Source of the DNA: Bordetella genomosp. 7
GTDB taxonomy: Bacteria; Pseudomonadota; Gammaproteobacteria; Burkholderiales; Burkholderiaceae_B
Reading direction: 5' to 3'
Assembly (NCBI RefSeq): GCF_002261265.1
Contig: NZ_NEVK01000008.1
Location: 496,001 to 560,000 of the forward strand
DNA: 64,000 bases
Of this stretch, positions 39,913 to 57,835 are shown piece after piece. The notes beneath the pieces are model-generated. The model made no database searches. It was not told the origin of the DNA and saw only the letters and a program-made list of their open reading frames with translations. The position numbers and the translations under genes were made by a program. How positions within the stretch are numbered: the first letter of the stretch is position 1; each line of letters opens with the position of its first letter.

Positions 39913-40305
39913 ATGAATAACCGCGTTGTTTTGCCTGCTTTGCTTTGCGTAGTAGCCCTGCTCGCCGGTTGCGCCGGCATGGGCGCATCAGAGGGCCCCG
40001 CCTCGCCCGCTGCCGAAAGCGCCATGAACCACGTCCGCGAGCAATACGCTGCGGGACAGTATGGCGGCGTCATTCGCACGGTCGCCGTATCGGGCGACAT
40101 CGCCACCGCACCCAAATCGCTGCGCATCGAGGCTTACAAGCTGCAGGCCTTCAGCTACTGCGTGCGTGACTTTGCACAATTGTGCGAAGACACCTTTGTC
40201 CGGATCCTGCAGCTGGATCCGGGCTTCACGCTGGCGCCCAATGAAGCGGGCCATCCTCAGTGGGGACCTGTATTCCAGGCCGCCCAGGCGCGCGCGGGCA
40301 AGTAG
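39913..40305 (+). CDS. Small helical-repeat lipoprotein (resembles TssQ-type T6SS-associated lipoproteins)
   Basis: Encodes 130 residues. A signal peptide ends in the lipobox LLAGC, so the protein should be lipid-anchored. The rest is helical (EQYAAGQYGGVIRTV; RIEAYKLQAFSYCVRDFAQL) and ends FTLAPNEAGHPQWGPVF. That last pattern resembles, from memory, the TssQ family of lipoproteins found with Burkholderiales type VI secretion genes, and the middle could be a TPR-like pair. No other secretion gene is in the window. It is transcribed away from the pseudokinase gene across a 256-base gap and converges on rpoC. The start has no clear ribosome-binding site. Confidence 0.8.
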   Translation: MNNRVVLPALLCVVALLAGCAGMGASEGPASPAAESAMNHVREQYAAGQYGGVIRTVAVSGDIATAPKSLRIEAYKLQAFSYCVRDFAQLCEDTFVRILQLDPGFTLAPNEAGHPQWGPVFQAAQARAGK

Positions 40306-40340
40306 GTCCCCAGGCCCAGAAGCAATCAGCTACAAAAGTA

Positions 40341-40370
40341 AAAAGGCCGCTGAGTATTCAGCGGCCTTTT
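40341..40370. terminator. Bidirectional intrinsic terminator between the lipoprotein gene and rpoC
   Basis: AAAAGGCCGCTGA pairs perfectly with TCAGCGGCCTTTT around a four-base loop. A runs on the left and T runs on the right serve as T tracts for both strands. It should end the rpoBC transcript (minus) and the lipoprotein transcript (plus). Confidence 0.93.
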
Positions 40371-40420
40371 ATTTGGTGCCGGCCGACTTGCGCCGGCACC
40401 GATGGAGGTCAGCCCGAAAC

Positions 40421-48771
<8,351 letters not shown>

Positions 48772-48882
48772 GAGCACTCCGACTCGAGGTTGCATGGGCC
48801 GTCAACCACGGCCCCAGGTGATACGACTCCAGAAAACCCCTCTGTAAAGGTCACCCTGTCAGCAGGGGTTTCCTGGAAACGC

Positions 48883-48919
48883 AAAAGCCCGGGGACGGCA
48901 AACTGCGCTGTCCCCGGGC
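48883..48919 (-). terminator. Attenuator-like hairpin between rplL and rpoB
   Basis: On the minus strand GCCCGGGGAC pairs with GTCCCCGGGC around a 13-base loop, followed by TTTTG. It begins about 15 bases after the rplL stop. E. coli has a partial terminator at the same place, which keeps L7/L12 synthesis above that of polymerase subunits; this hairpin is a likely functional counterpart. Confidence 0.8.
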
Positions 48920-48933
48920 AGTTGACGCAAGGC

Positions 48934-49314
48934 TTATTTGACTTCGACCTTGGCGCCAGCTTCTTCCAGCTTCTTCTTGGCGGCTTCGGCGTCAGCCTTG
49001 GCAACGCCTTCCTTGACGGGCTTCGGCGCGCCGTCGACCAGGTCCTTGGCTTCCTTCAGACCCAGGCCGGTCAGTTCACGCACGGCCTTGATGACGCTCA
49101 CCTTGTTGGCGCCGGCTTCAGCCAGAACCACGGTGAATTCGGTCTGCTCTTCAGCAGCGGCAGCACCGCCACCCGCAGCGGGGGCAGCCACGGCCACGGC
49201 GGCGGCAGCAGCCGACACGCCAAACTTCTCTTCCATTTCCTTGATCAGCTCGGACAGCTCGAGCACGGTCATGCCAGCGATGGCGTCAAGGATTTCAGCT
49301 TTGTTCAGTGCCAT
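48934..49314 (-). CDS. rplL: 50S ribosomal protein L7/L12
   Basis: Encodes 126 residues: an N-terminal dimerisation domain ([20 protein letters not shown]), an Ala-rich hinge ([15 protein letters not shown]) and the factor-binding C-terminal domain ([20 protein letters not shown]). L7/L12 forms the ribosomal stalk with L10. It is 76 bases downstream of rplJ. Confidence 0.98.
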   Translation of the reverse strand: MALNKAEILDAIAGMTVLELSELIKEMEEKFGVSAAAAAVAVAAPAAGGGAAAAEEQTEFTVVLAEAGANKVSVIKAVRELTGLGLKEAKDLVDGAPKPVKEGVAKADAEAAKKKLEEAGAKVEVK

Positions 49315-49390
49315 TTTTCAGAACTCCAGAATTGGATAAATGCCAGGTTGGGTGTCGCTCGGTCGTTCAGCGAGTTCCACGGAGCAGGGC

Positions 49391-49915
49391 TTACGCCGCT
49401 GCCTTCTGATCGCGCACGGCGGCAAGGCCACGGGCGAACTTGGTGGGAACTTCGTTGAGCGTACGCACGAATTGCGCGATGGGGGCTTGCATGGTGCCCA
49501 GCAGTTTCGAGAGCAGCTCTTCGCGCGAGGGCATGGTGGCCAGGGCCTTCACACCTTCTTGGCTCAGCAAGTTGTTGGGCAGTGCGCCCGCCTTGATGAC
49601 CAGCTTGTCGTTGCTTTTCGCGAAACCAGCGAGGACCTTGGCCGCCGACACCGGATCTTGGCTGATGCTATAGATCAGCGGACCGGTCAGTTGCTCGGAC
49701 AGCGGCTCGAAAGCCGTGCCGGCAACCGCACGACGGGCCAGCGAGTTCTTCAGAACACGCAGATACACGCCCGATTCACGCGCAGTTTTGCGCAGTACGG
49801 TGACAGAGGCGACGTCCAGACCACGGTACTCGGCGATAACGATCGACTGGGCCTTGGCAACGACTGCCGAGACTTCTTCGATCACCACCGCTTTCTCTTG
49901 ACGATTGAGACTCAC
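49391..49915 (-). CDS. rplJ: 50S ribosomal protein L10
   Basis: Encodes 174 residues: [39 protein letters not shown] and the stalk-binding C-terminal helix. In E. coli the L10-L7/L12 complex represses its own operon through the leader. The 252-base gap upstream (49916-50167) would hold such a leader. It contains a perfect CATCCGGA/TCCGGATG hairpin at 50119-50136 but no assignable promoter. Confidence 0.98.
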   Translation of the reverse strand: MSLNRQEKAVVIEEVSAVVAKAQSIVIAEYRGLDVASVTVLRKTARESGVYLRVLKNSLARRAVAGTAFEPLSEQLTGPLIYSISQDPVSAAKVLAGFAKSNDKLVIKAGALPNNLLSQEGVKALATMPSREELLSKLLGTMQAPIAQFVRTLNEVPTKFARGLAAVRDQKAAA

Positions 49916-50167
49916 GGTTTGAACACTCCATCAAAAGACGCCTGGGGCCCGGAGGCCTTGCGCGTCAACCGAATGCGGCGCCTGGTTGAGTTCTTCGGGT
50001 AAAGAAATCTTCCTGGGGACGCCGTCTACGCTGGATCCGGACTGGATAAGCTCCGGTATTAAGCGGGGCAAGAACGTTACGGCTGCCCGTGCCCTGCTCC
50101 AGCGGTCTTTGACAGCAACATCCGGAAATCCGGATGCAGCCCAAAGTTCGTTTTTGCCTTCAGCCGA

Positions 50168-50866
50168 TTAGCTGGCCGAAAGCGAAGCTACTTCTACGCG
50201 CGCACCGCCGCCCATGGTGGACGACACGGCAAGCTTGCGCAGGTAAATACCCTTGGCGGCAGCGGGACGGGCCTTTTGCAAGGCGTCAACCAGCGCAGCC
50301 AGGTTGGTTTGCAGTTGTTCCACGCCAAACGAGGCGCGGCCGATGGTGGCGTGAATGATGCCGGCCTTGTCGGTACGGTACTGGACCTGACCGGCCTTGG
50401 CGTTTTTCACGGCCGTGGCGACGTCGGGGGTCACGGTGCCGACCTTGGGGTTCGGCATCAGGCCGCGCGGGCCCAGGATCTGGCCCAGGGTGCCGACCAC
50501 ACGCATGGTGTCGGGCGAGGCAATGACCACGTCGAAATCGATCTGGCCGCCCTTGATGCTTTCGGCCAGGTCATCCATGCCGACGATGTCGGCGCCAGCC
50601 GCACGCGCGGCTTCGGCCTTGTCGCCCTGGGCGAACACGGCCACGCGAACCGACTTGCCGGTGCCGGCGGGCAGCACTACCGAACCACGCACGAGCTGGT
50701 CGGATTTCTTGGGGTCGATGCCCAGCTGCACGGCCACGTCGATGGATTCATCGAACTTGGCGGTGGCGGTTTCCTTGACCAGCGCCAGCGCTTCCGAAAC
50801 GGGATACAGCTTGGTGCGGTCGATTTTCTTGGCGATGGCGGCGGCGCGCTTGGAAAGTTTTGCCAT
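50168..50866 (-). CDS. rplA: 50S ribosomal protein L1
   Basis: Encodes 232 residues: [39 protein letters not shown] and the signature [19 protein letters not shown]1 forms the mobile stalk at the E site and in E. coli represses the rplK-rplA transcript. It lies two bases after rplK. Confidence 0.98.
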   Translation of the reverse strand: MAKLSKRAAAIAKKIDRTKLYPVSEALALVKETATAKFDESIDVAVQLGIDPKKSDQLVRGSVVLPAGTGKSVRVAVFAQGDKAEAARAAGADIVGMDDLAESIKGGQIDFDVVIASPDTMRVVGTLGQILGPRGLMPNPKVGTVTPDVATAVKNAKAGQVQYRTDKAGIIHATIGRASFGVEQLQTNLAALVDALQKARPAAAKGIYLRKLAVSSTMGGGARVEVASLSAS

Positions 50867-50868
50867 GA

Positions 50869-51300
50869 TCAGACTCCCTCAACCGTGATGCCCATGCTGC
50901 GGGCGCTGCCAGCGATCGTGCGAACGGCGGCGTCCAGGTCGGCGGCCGTCAGATCGGGTTCCTTGGTCTTGGCGATTTCTTCGACTTGGGCGCGCGTCAG
51001 CGTGCCGACCTTGTCGGTGTGCGGCTTGGCCGAACCCTTTTGCACGCCGGCGGCCTTCTTGATGAGGACCGTCGCGGGCGGGGTCTTCATGATGAAGGTG
51101 AAGCTCTTGTCGGCGAAAGCGGTGATCACCACCGGAATCGGCAGACCGGGCTCCATGCCCTGGGTCTTGGCGTTGAACGCCTTGCAGAATTCCATGATGT
51201 TCAGGCCACGCTGACCCAGCGCCGGGCCAATCGGGGGAGAGGGGTTTGCCTTACCAGCTGGTACTTGCAGCTTGATAAAGCCGACGATCTTCTTCGCCAT
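50869..51300 (-). CDS. rplK: 50S ribosomal protein L11
   Basis: Encodes 143 residues: [20 protein letters not shown] at the start, [15 protein letters not shown] and a C-terminal rRNA-binding domain. L11 binds the GTPase-associated centre and is needed for RelA activation. It follows nusG by 62 bases. Confidence 0.98.
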   Translation of the reverse strand: MAKKIVGFIKLQVPAGKANPSPPIGPALGQRGLNIMEFCKAFNAKTQGMEPGLPIPVVITAFADKSFTFIMKTPPATVLIKKAAGVQKGSAKPHTDKVGTLTRAQVEEIAKTKEPDLTAADLDAAVRTIAGSARSMGITVEGV

Positions 51301-51362
51301 GCTTTGCTCCTTGCGGGTTCAAGCGCCCATCGCGAACGCGGCGGGCTCCCCGGGGTTGAGAA

Positions 51363-51896
51363 TCAGGTCTTTTCGACCTGGCTGAAATCGAGTTCGACGG
51401 GCGTGGCGCGACCAAAAATGGTGACAGACACGCGCACCTTGCTCTTTTCGTAGTTGACTTCCTCGACGTTGCCGTTGAAGTCTGCAAACGGACCTTCTTT
51501 CACGCGAACCATCTCGCCCACTTCGAAGAGGATCTTGGGACGGGGTTTCTCGACGCCCTCTTCCATTTGGGAGAGGATCTTCTCGACTTCTTTTTCGGAA
51601 ATCGGCGTGGGACGATTGCCCGAGCCACCCAAAAAGCCGGTGACACGGTTGGTGTTCTTGACCAGGTGCCAGGTTTCGTCCGTGAGATCCATTTCGACCA
51701 GGACGTAGCCCGGGAAAATGCGACGCTCGCTGATGGACTTCTGGCCACCCTTCATTTCGACGACTTCTTCCGACGGCACCAGGATGCGGCCGAACGACGT
51801 CTGCAGGGCCGCACGCTCGATGCGCTCGAGCAGGGCCTTGTGGACGCTTTTTTCCATGCCCGAATAGACATGGACGACATACCAACGTTTACTCAT
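51363..51896 (-). CDS. nusG: Transcription termination/antitermination protein NusG
   Basis: Encodes 177 residues. The NGN domain starts [20 protein letters not shown], and the C-terminal KOW domain contains [19 protein letters not shown]. NusG binds the polymerase clamp and links it to Rho or to ribosomal S10. It follows secE by nine bases. Confidence 0.98.
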   Translation of the reverse strand: MSKRWYVVHVYSGMEKSVHKALLERIERAALQTSFGRILVPSEEVVEMKGGQKSISERRIFPGYVLVEMDLTDETWHLVKNTNRVTGFLGGSGNRPTPISEKEVEKILSQMEEGVEKPRPKILFEVGEMVRVKEGPFADFNGNVEEVNYEKSKVRVSVTIFGRATPVELDFSQVEKT

Positions 51897-51905
51897 GCGG
51901 CGTCC

Positions 51906-52286
51906 TTATTTCCAGCCCAGCAACAGGCCGTAGAGTATCCATTCGATGCCCTTGTCGAACACCCACATCAACAGGCCCGTTATCGCCACGAAAGCGAATA
52001 CGATGCCCGTCATCTGGGTGGTTTCTTTGCGGGTGGGCCACGAAACCCGCTTGGTTTCGTTGTAGGCCTCGCCGGCAAAGGCGACCGTACGACGCCCCGG
52101 CTCGCTGAGCCAGACGATGATGGCAGCCAACACGAGGCCACCCACGAACACGCCGATACGCAGAGCCATGGGCTGCGCGCTGAGCACCGAAAAACCCACG
52201 ATGCCAGCAATAACGACAAGTACCGCCAGGCCGAGCTTGACCCGGTCGGAGGTGCTGGTTACGGTTTCTACGCTGGTATTAGACAT
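51906..52286 (-). CDS. secE: Preprotein translocase subunit SecE
   Basis: Encodes 126 residues with three membrane segments, the longer proteobacterial form. The conserved cytoplasmic motif NETKRVSWPTRKET precedes the last, essential helix. SecE clamps the two halves of SecY. The start at 52286 matches the family better than one seven codons upstream. The tRNA-Trp gene lies 115 bases upstream. Confidence 0.96.
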   Translation of the reverse strand: MSNTSVETVTSTSDRVKLGLAVLVVIAGIVGFSVLSAQPMALRIGVFVGGLVLAAIIVWLSEPGRRTVAFAGEAYNETKRVSWPTRKETTQMTGIVFAFVAITGLLMWVFDKGIEWILYGLLLGWK

Positions 52287-52400
52287 TTTGCGACGCGAGC
52301 CAGCCAAGATTGCGGGGCTTGCGGTGATCTCCCGGCGGTTTGATAGCGAGCGGGGTTGACAACGAACAGGGCCTTGTTGGCCACGGCTTGGGCCAAAGTG

Positions 52401-52476
52401 TGGCAGGGGCAGTAGGAATCGAACCTACAACCTTCGGTTTTGGAGACCGACGCTCTGCCAATTGAGCTATACCCCT
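52401..52476 (-). tRNA. tRNA-Trp (anticodon CCA)
   Basis: A 76-base tRNA on the minus strand with an encoded CCA end. The acceptor stem AGGGGTA/TGCCCCT, D arm AGCTCAATTGGCAGAGC, anticodon loop CTCCAAA and T loop TTCGATT are all present. It lies between tuf copy 2 and secE, the arrangement seen in many proteobacteria. Confidence 0.97.
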
Positions 52477-52546
52477 AAAACGCTTGCAACGCGTGATGCA
52501 TGGCACCTTGCGGAACCATACATAGTACTACTTTTTTCACAAATAT

Positions 52547-52576
52547 GGGAAGCGGCCCCAAAAGGGCCAGCTTCCC
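52547..52576 (-). other. Long hairpin between tuf (copy 2) and tRNA-Trp
   Basis: GGGAAGC-GGCCC pairs with GGGCC-A-GCTTCCC (12 base pairs, one bulge) around a five-base loop, 17 bases after the tuf stop. The minus strand continues ATATTTGTG, so it is not a standard terminator. It may be a partial terminator or a cleavage site separating the tuf mRNA from the tRNA. Confidence 0.5.
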
Positions 52577-52592
52577 GGGCAGATCGCACCAA

Positions 52593-53783
<1,191 letters not shown>

Positions 53784-53837
53784 GGCTGACTCCTGACCTG
53801 GATTGAAGCTTCTGACTAAGAAGAGAACAAAAAGTTG

Positions 53838-53912
<75 letters not shown>

Positions 53913-53918
53913 AAATTC

Positions 53919-53992
53919 TGGAGCGGGTGAAGGGAATCGAACCCTCGTCGTAAGCTTGGAAGGCTTCTGCTCTACCATTGAGCTACACCCGC
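53919..53992 (-). tRNA. tRNA-Gly (anticodon TCC)
   Basis: A 74-base tRNA with encoded CCA. The acceptor stem GCGGGTG/CACCCGC, D arm AGCTCAATGGTAGAGC, anticodon loop CTTCCAA and T arm GAGGGTTCGATTCCCTT are visible. It lies between tRNA-Tyr and tRNA-Thr in the usual tuf-linked tRNA order. Confidence 0.97.
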
Positions 53993-54115
53993 GGGCTATC
54001 CTTTCACCTCTCGCCCGTATTCCGCAGTACCCGCCGCACAGCGAACCGAGCGGAAAAACCTGGGGCCTTACATTGAGAATCCAGGCATGGCGCCTGGATT
54101 CGGAATATGGGTCTC

Positions 54116-54202
54116 TGGTGGAGAGGGTTGGATTCGAACCAACGTAGGCGCAAGGCCAACAGATTTACAGTCTGCCCCCTTTAACCACTCGGGCACCCCT
54201 CC
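54116..54202 (-). tRNA. tRNA-Tyr (anticodon GTA)
   Basis: An 87-base class II tRNA with a long variable arm and encoded CCA. The anticodon loop is CTGTAAA and the T arm is GTTGGTTCGAATCCAAC. The acceptor stem GGAGGGG/CCTCTCC contains one G-T pair. It is the first tRNA of the cluster, about 123 bases upstream of tRNA-Gly. A CCAGGCATGG-CGCCTGG inverted repeat lies between (near 54081). Confidence 0.97.
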
Positions 54203-54276
54203 AGCGGAGAACTAGGGATTATGGGCACTTTTAAATTGAATGTCAAATCGTGCGGCGCCCATTTGTGTGTGAACCG

Positions 54277-55281
54277 CTAATAGCGATCGAAATAAGCCTG
54301 GAGTTTGCCCACATCGCGGGTCTGCGACAGCCCCAGCGTCAGCAGGACGCGCGCTTTTTGGGGGCTGAGTTCGCCCGCGGCGATGAACCCGGCAGCGTCA
54401 TCGTCGACTTCGCCGTTTCGGCCCACGCGACCGCTGCCCGTGCGGCTGGCACGCACTACCGCGACGCCCGACGCGGCGGCGCGCTGCAAGGCCTGCATCG
54501 CGGCATCCGTGGCGTTGCCGTCGCCCACGCCCGCCAGCACGATGCCTTGGCAGCGGCCTGCCAGGAACTCGATCACGTCGCCGCCCAGGTCGACCCCGGC
54601 ATGCACCACTTCCACCCTGGGCCACCCCCCGGTTTCCAGCGTTTCGAGCGAGAATTCGCTGGCCACTGAATGCACGGTCGTGTTGCCGGAGTAAAAAAAC
54701 GCCTGCGAACCGCGCATGACGCCGGCCCTGCCCCGGTTCGGCGATGCAAAAGCGTTGACACCGGCGCAGGATATTTTTTGCACTTCGCGTGCGTAGTGGA
54801 TGTCTTCGTTCATGACGACCAGCGCGCCGCGCCCGCGTGCCTGTGGGCAGGCCGCCAGCGCCGCGGCATAGAACAGATTGGCCGGGCCGTCTGCGCCGGG
54901 CGCGGTGGCCGGGCGCATGGCTCCTACCAGCACGACGGGTTTGTCGTGGCGGATGACCAGGCTGAGAAAGTACGCGGTTTCTTCCAGCGTATCGGTGCCG
55001 TGGGTGATCACGATGCCGTCCACGGCGGGATCCTGGCACAGCGCCTGGACGCGGCGCGCCAGGCGCGACCAGACGTCATAGGACATGTTCTGGCTGCCGA
55101 CGCTGGCGACTTGCTCGGCCCGTATATGCGCCAGTTGGCCCAGGCCCGGCACGGCCGCCAGCAGTTCGCTGACGTCGAGCGCGCCGGCGCGATAGGCCGC
55201 CGAAGCCTGCTCGGACTGGACGCCGGCGATCGTGCCGCCCGTTGCCAAAACCGCGATGGCAGGCAACCTCGGCTCAGGCAT
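54277..55281 (-). CDS. L-asparaginase (asparaginase/glutaminase family)
   Basis: Encodes 334 residues. The first catalytic threonine is in LATGGTIAG, and the second catalytic block VITHGTDTLEETAYFL carries the Thr-Asp pair. GSQNMS and the C-terminal VVRASRTGSGRV are typical of bacterial asparaginases hydrolysing Asn to Asp and ammonia. No signal peptide is obvious, so it is probably cytoplasmic. The start at 55281 overlaps the end of parB by eight bases, making it the distal gene of the mnmG-rsmG-parA-parB run. An alternative start ten codons upstream would overlap parB further. Confidence 0.92.
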   Translation of the reverse strand: MPEPRLPAIAVLATGGTIAGVQSEQASAAYRAGALDVSELLAAVPGLGQLAHIRAEQVASVGSQNMSYDVWSRLARRVQALCQDPAVDGIVITHGTDTLEETAYFLSLVIRHDKPVVLVGAMRPATAPGADGPANLFYAAALAACPQARGRGALVVMNEDIHYAREVQKISCAGVNAFASPNRGRAGVMRGSQAFFYSGNTTVHSVASEFSLETLETGGWPRVEVVHAGVDLGGDVIEFLAGRCQGIVLAGVGDGNATDAAMQALQRAAASGVAVVRASRTGSGRVGRNGEVDDDAAGFIAAGELSPQKARVLLTLGLSQTRDVGKLQAYFDRY

Positions 55282-56185
55282 CCAGCACCCCGGACAGCCC
55301 CTGCCGTTCAAGCAGGGCGTTTAAATGCTCCCAGCCATGGAAATCGATGACGATCTGGCCTTTTTCGCGCGCGCCCACTTTCAGGGCCACGCGCGTACCC
55401 AACTGATCGGAAAGCGCCTCTTCCAGGCGTGCGACGTCGCGCGAGGCGCCGCTTGCCTTTTTGCGCAGCGGCGTTTCCGCGTCCTTGGCCGTCTTTGCAA
55501 CCAGTTTTTCAGCTTCACGCACCGAGAGCCGCTTGGCGATGATCTGGTTGGCAAGCTGGATCTGCGTGGCGGCGTCCACCGCCAGCAACGCACGCGCGTG
55601 GCCCATGTCGATGTCGCCGGCCAGCAACATGGTCTGTACCGGAGCGGCCAGGTTCAGCAGGCGCAGCAGGTTGCTGGTAGCCGAACGCGATCGTCCGATG
55701 GCCTGGGCCGCCTGCTCGTGCGTAAGGCCGAACTCGTCCAGCAGCCGGCGCACGCCCTGGGCTTCTTCGAGGGGGTTCAGATCTTCGCGCTGGATGTTTT
55801 CGATCAGGGCCATGACCGCGGCGTTTTCGTCGGCCACGTCACGCACCAGCACAGGCACTTCTTTCAGGCCCGCGAGCTGGGCGGCGCGAAAGCGCCGCTC
55901 TCCGGCGATGATTTCGTAGCGACCGGGGTCGTCGCCAAGCGCGCGCACAAGAATGGGCTGCATGATGCCCTGGGCTCGAATGGACTCGGCCAATTCATTC
56001 AACGCGCCCTCGTCCATGCGCGTGCGGGGCTGGTACTTGCCGGCGCGCATTTTCGAAACCGGCAGGGTAGACGGCGGGCCTTCCGACTTTGCCGGAGTCT
56101 TGCCGAAGGTTTCGATGGCAGGCCCGTCTGCACCTAGCAGCGCATCCAGCCCGCGGCCCAGGCCCTTGGGTTTCTTGGTGGCCAT
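55274..56185 (-). CDS. parB: Chromosome partitioning protein ParB
   Basis: Encodes 303 residues. The start MATKKPKGLGRGLDALLG is the typical chromosomal ParB N-terminus. The CTP-binding domain has the PILVRAL region and the arginine box GERRFRAAQLAGL. The helix-turn-helix LTHEQAAQAIGRSRSATSN binds parS. The C-terminal dimerisation domain ends the protein. Four parS-type sites lie about 4 kb away beyond mnmG. A 175-base gap separates it from parA. Confidence 0.97.
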   Translation of the reverse strand: MATKKPKGLGRGLDALLGADGPAIETFGKTPAKSEGPPSTLPVSKMRAGKYQPRTRMDEGALNELAESIRAQGIMQPILVRALGDDPGRYEIIAGERRFRAAQLAGLKEVPVLVRDVADENAAVMALIENIQREDLNPLEEAQGVRRLLDEFGLTHEQAAQAIGRSRSATSNLLRLLNLAAPVQTMLLAGDIDMGHARALLAVDAATQIQLANQIIAKRLSVREAEKLVAKTAKDAETPLRKKASGASRDVARLEEALSDQLGTRVALKVGAREKGQIVIDFHGWEHLNALLERQGLSGVLDA

Positions 56186-56360
56186 GTCGATTAATCCTTT
56201 CTACTACTTTCGATATTGGTGTTGGCGGCCTGCAGGCCGCGCGATAAGGTGCCGACCACGGCTACACCCCTCTTGCGCCAGCTGGAACGATACGCCGGCC
56301 AACGCCGCCGTGGACGTGTGGATAACCCCAGCATGGCGACAGGGCAGCCATGGCGTCGCG

Positions 56361-57161
56361 TCAGTCCATGCTTTCGACGCGCTTTACCATCTCGGCGCCA
56401 AAAGCGATGTATGCCTGCGCGCCTCGTGAGTTCTCGTCGTACACGACGCCCGGCAGTCCGTAGCTGGGCGCCTCGGCGAGCCTGACGTTGCGCGGAATGA
56501 CTGTCGAGAACACCTTGTCGCCGAAGTGCGATTCGAGCTGCGCCGACACTTGCTGCTGCAGCGTCATGCGCGGATCGAACATGACACGCAGCAAACCGAT
56601 CAGGCGCAGTTCACCGTTGATGTTGCGGTGAACGCGCTTGATGGTGTTTACCAGGTCGGACAGCCCTTCGAGCGCGAAGTACTCGCACTGCATGGGGATA
56701 ATGACGCCATGCGCTGCAGCCAGTCCATTGAGCGTCAGCAGCGACAAGGTGGGCGGACAATCGATAAGAATGAAATCGTAATGCGTGGCTACTGCATCGA
56801 TGGCGGCCCTTAGTTGCCGCTCTCGTTCATCCATGTTTACCAGGTCGATTTCGGCGCCGGCCAGTTCGCGGTTGGCGGGCAGCACGTCGTATCCACCGGC
56901 TTCGGACGACACCCGCGCCTGCTCGATGGAAGACTCGCCTATCAGCACCTGGTAAAGATTGGATTCGAGCGAGCTTTTGTCGATGCCGCTTCCCATGGTG
57001 GCGTTGCCCTGGGGGTCCAGGTCTACCAGCAGTACGCGCTTGCCGTGCTTGGCCAGCCCTGCGGCCAAGTTGATGGCAGTAGTGGTCTTGCCTACCCCGC
57101 CTTTCTGGTTGGCAATGCAGAATACGCGGGCACTGCGAGGACCTGACGAAGTGGTGTTCAT
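56361..57161 (-). CDS. parA: Chromosome partitioning ATPase ParA (Soj)
   Basis: Encodes 266 residues. The deviant Walker A motif is NQKGGVGKTTTAIN, followed by LVDLDPQGNAT and the Walker B region FILIDCPPTLSLL. ParA forms nucleoid gradients that move ParB-parS complexes. AAGGA lies seven bases upstream of ATG 57161, which overlaps the rsmG stop in an ATGA. Upstream in-frame codons are not needed. Confidence 0.97.
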   Translation of the reverse strand: MNTTSSGPRSARVFCIANQKGGVGKTTTAINLAAGLAKHGKRVLLVDLDPQGNATMGSGIDKSSLESNLYQVLIGESSIEQARVSSEAGGYDVLPANRELAGAEIDLVNMDERERQLRAAIDAVATHYDFILIDCPPTLSLLTLNGLAAAHGVIIPMQCEYFALEGLSDLVNTIKRVHRNINGELRLIGLLRVMFDPRMTLQQQVSAQLESHFGDKVFSTVIPRNVRLAEAPSYGLPGVVYDENSRGAQAYIAFGAEMVKRVESMD

Positions 57162-57835
57162 AGAGTTCCTTGACTGCGACGCATCCAGATCAGGCAACGT
57201 TGCGCATCCAGCCGGGGCACCTGCAGCGCCTGGATGTCTTCTACGCGCCAATCGCCTTGCTGATGCAAGGCTTCAATCTCGTCTTGCGGGACCTTCCCTT
57301 TCATGGCGACGAGCGTACCATCGTTGCGCACATGGCGGCCTGCCAGCGACGCGAAATCCTTGAGCGAAGCGAACGCGCGCGAGATCACCAGGTCGCACTG
57401 CGCAGGTTGCAACTGCTCCACCCGCGCATGCACGGCGTGCAGGTTGGGCAGCGCGAGCACGCCCGATACCTGGCGCACAAAAGCCGTTTTCTTTTCGACG
57501 GCGTCGACACAGGTAACCTGCCAAGGCGCACGCATGATGGCGAGCACCACGCCGGGCAGACCGCCTCCCGAGCCGACGTCATAGACGCGGGCCGGCGTGT
57601 GCGCGGCAATGACGCGACCCAGCGGCGCAATCACACTGAGGCTGTCAAACAGATGTTGCACCAGCATCTGCGCGGGATCACGGATGGCGGTCAGGTTGTA
57701 GGTGCGATTCCAACGCTGCATTTGCACCAGATAGCCCAATAGTTTTTCTGCCTGGGGCGTGTCTATGGACACGCCCAGTTCCGCCGCGGCTTCGTGCAGT
57801 TGCTGCGACAGGTCGACGCCGGTTGCGGCGCTCAT
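57158..57835 (-). CDS. rsmG: 16S rRNA (guanine527-N7)-methyltransferase RsmG (GidB)
   Basis: Encodes 225 residues. The SAM-binding motif is [15 protein letters not shown], followed by [13 protein letters not shown] and the catalytic-region segment [14 protein letters not shown]. It methylates G527 of 16S rRNA; loss gives low-level streptomycin resistance in other bacteria. It overlaps both mnmG upstream and parA downstream by four bases, so the run mnmG-rsmG-parA is translationally linked. Confidence 0.97.
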   Translation of the reverse strand: MSAATGVDLSQQLHEAAAELGVSIDTPQAEKLLGYLVQMQRWNRTYNLTAIRDPAQMLVQHLFDSLSVIAPLGRVIAAHTPARVYDVGSGGGLPGVVLAIMRAPWQVTCVDAVEKKTAFVRQVSGVLALPNLHAVHARVEQLQPAQCDLVISRAFASLKDFASLAGRHVRNDGTLVAMKGKVPQDEIEALHQQGDWRVEDIQALQVPRLDAQRCLIWMRRSQGTL

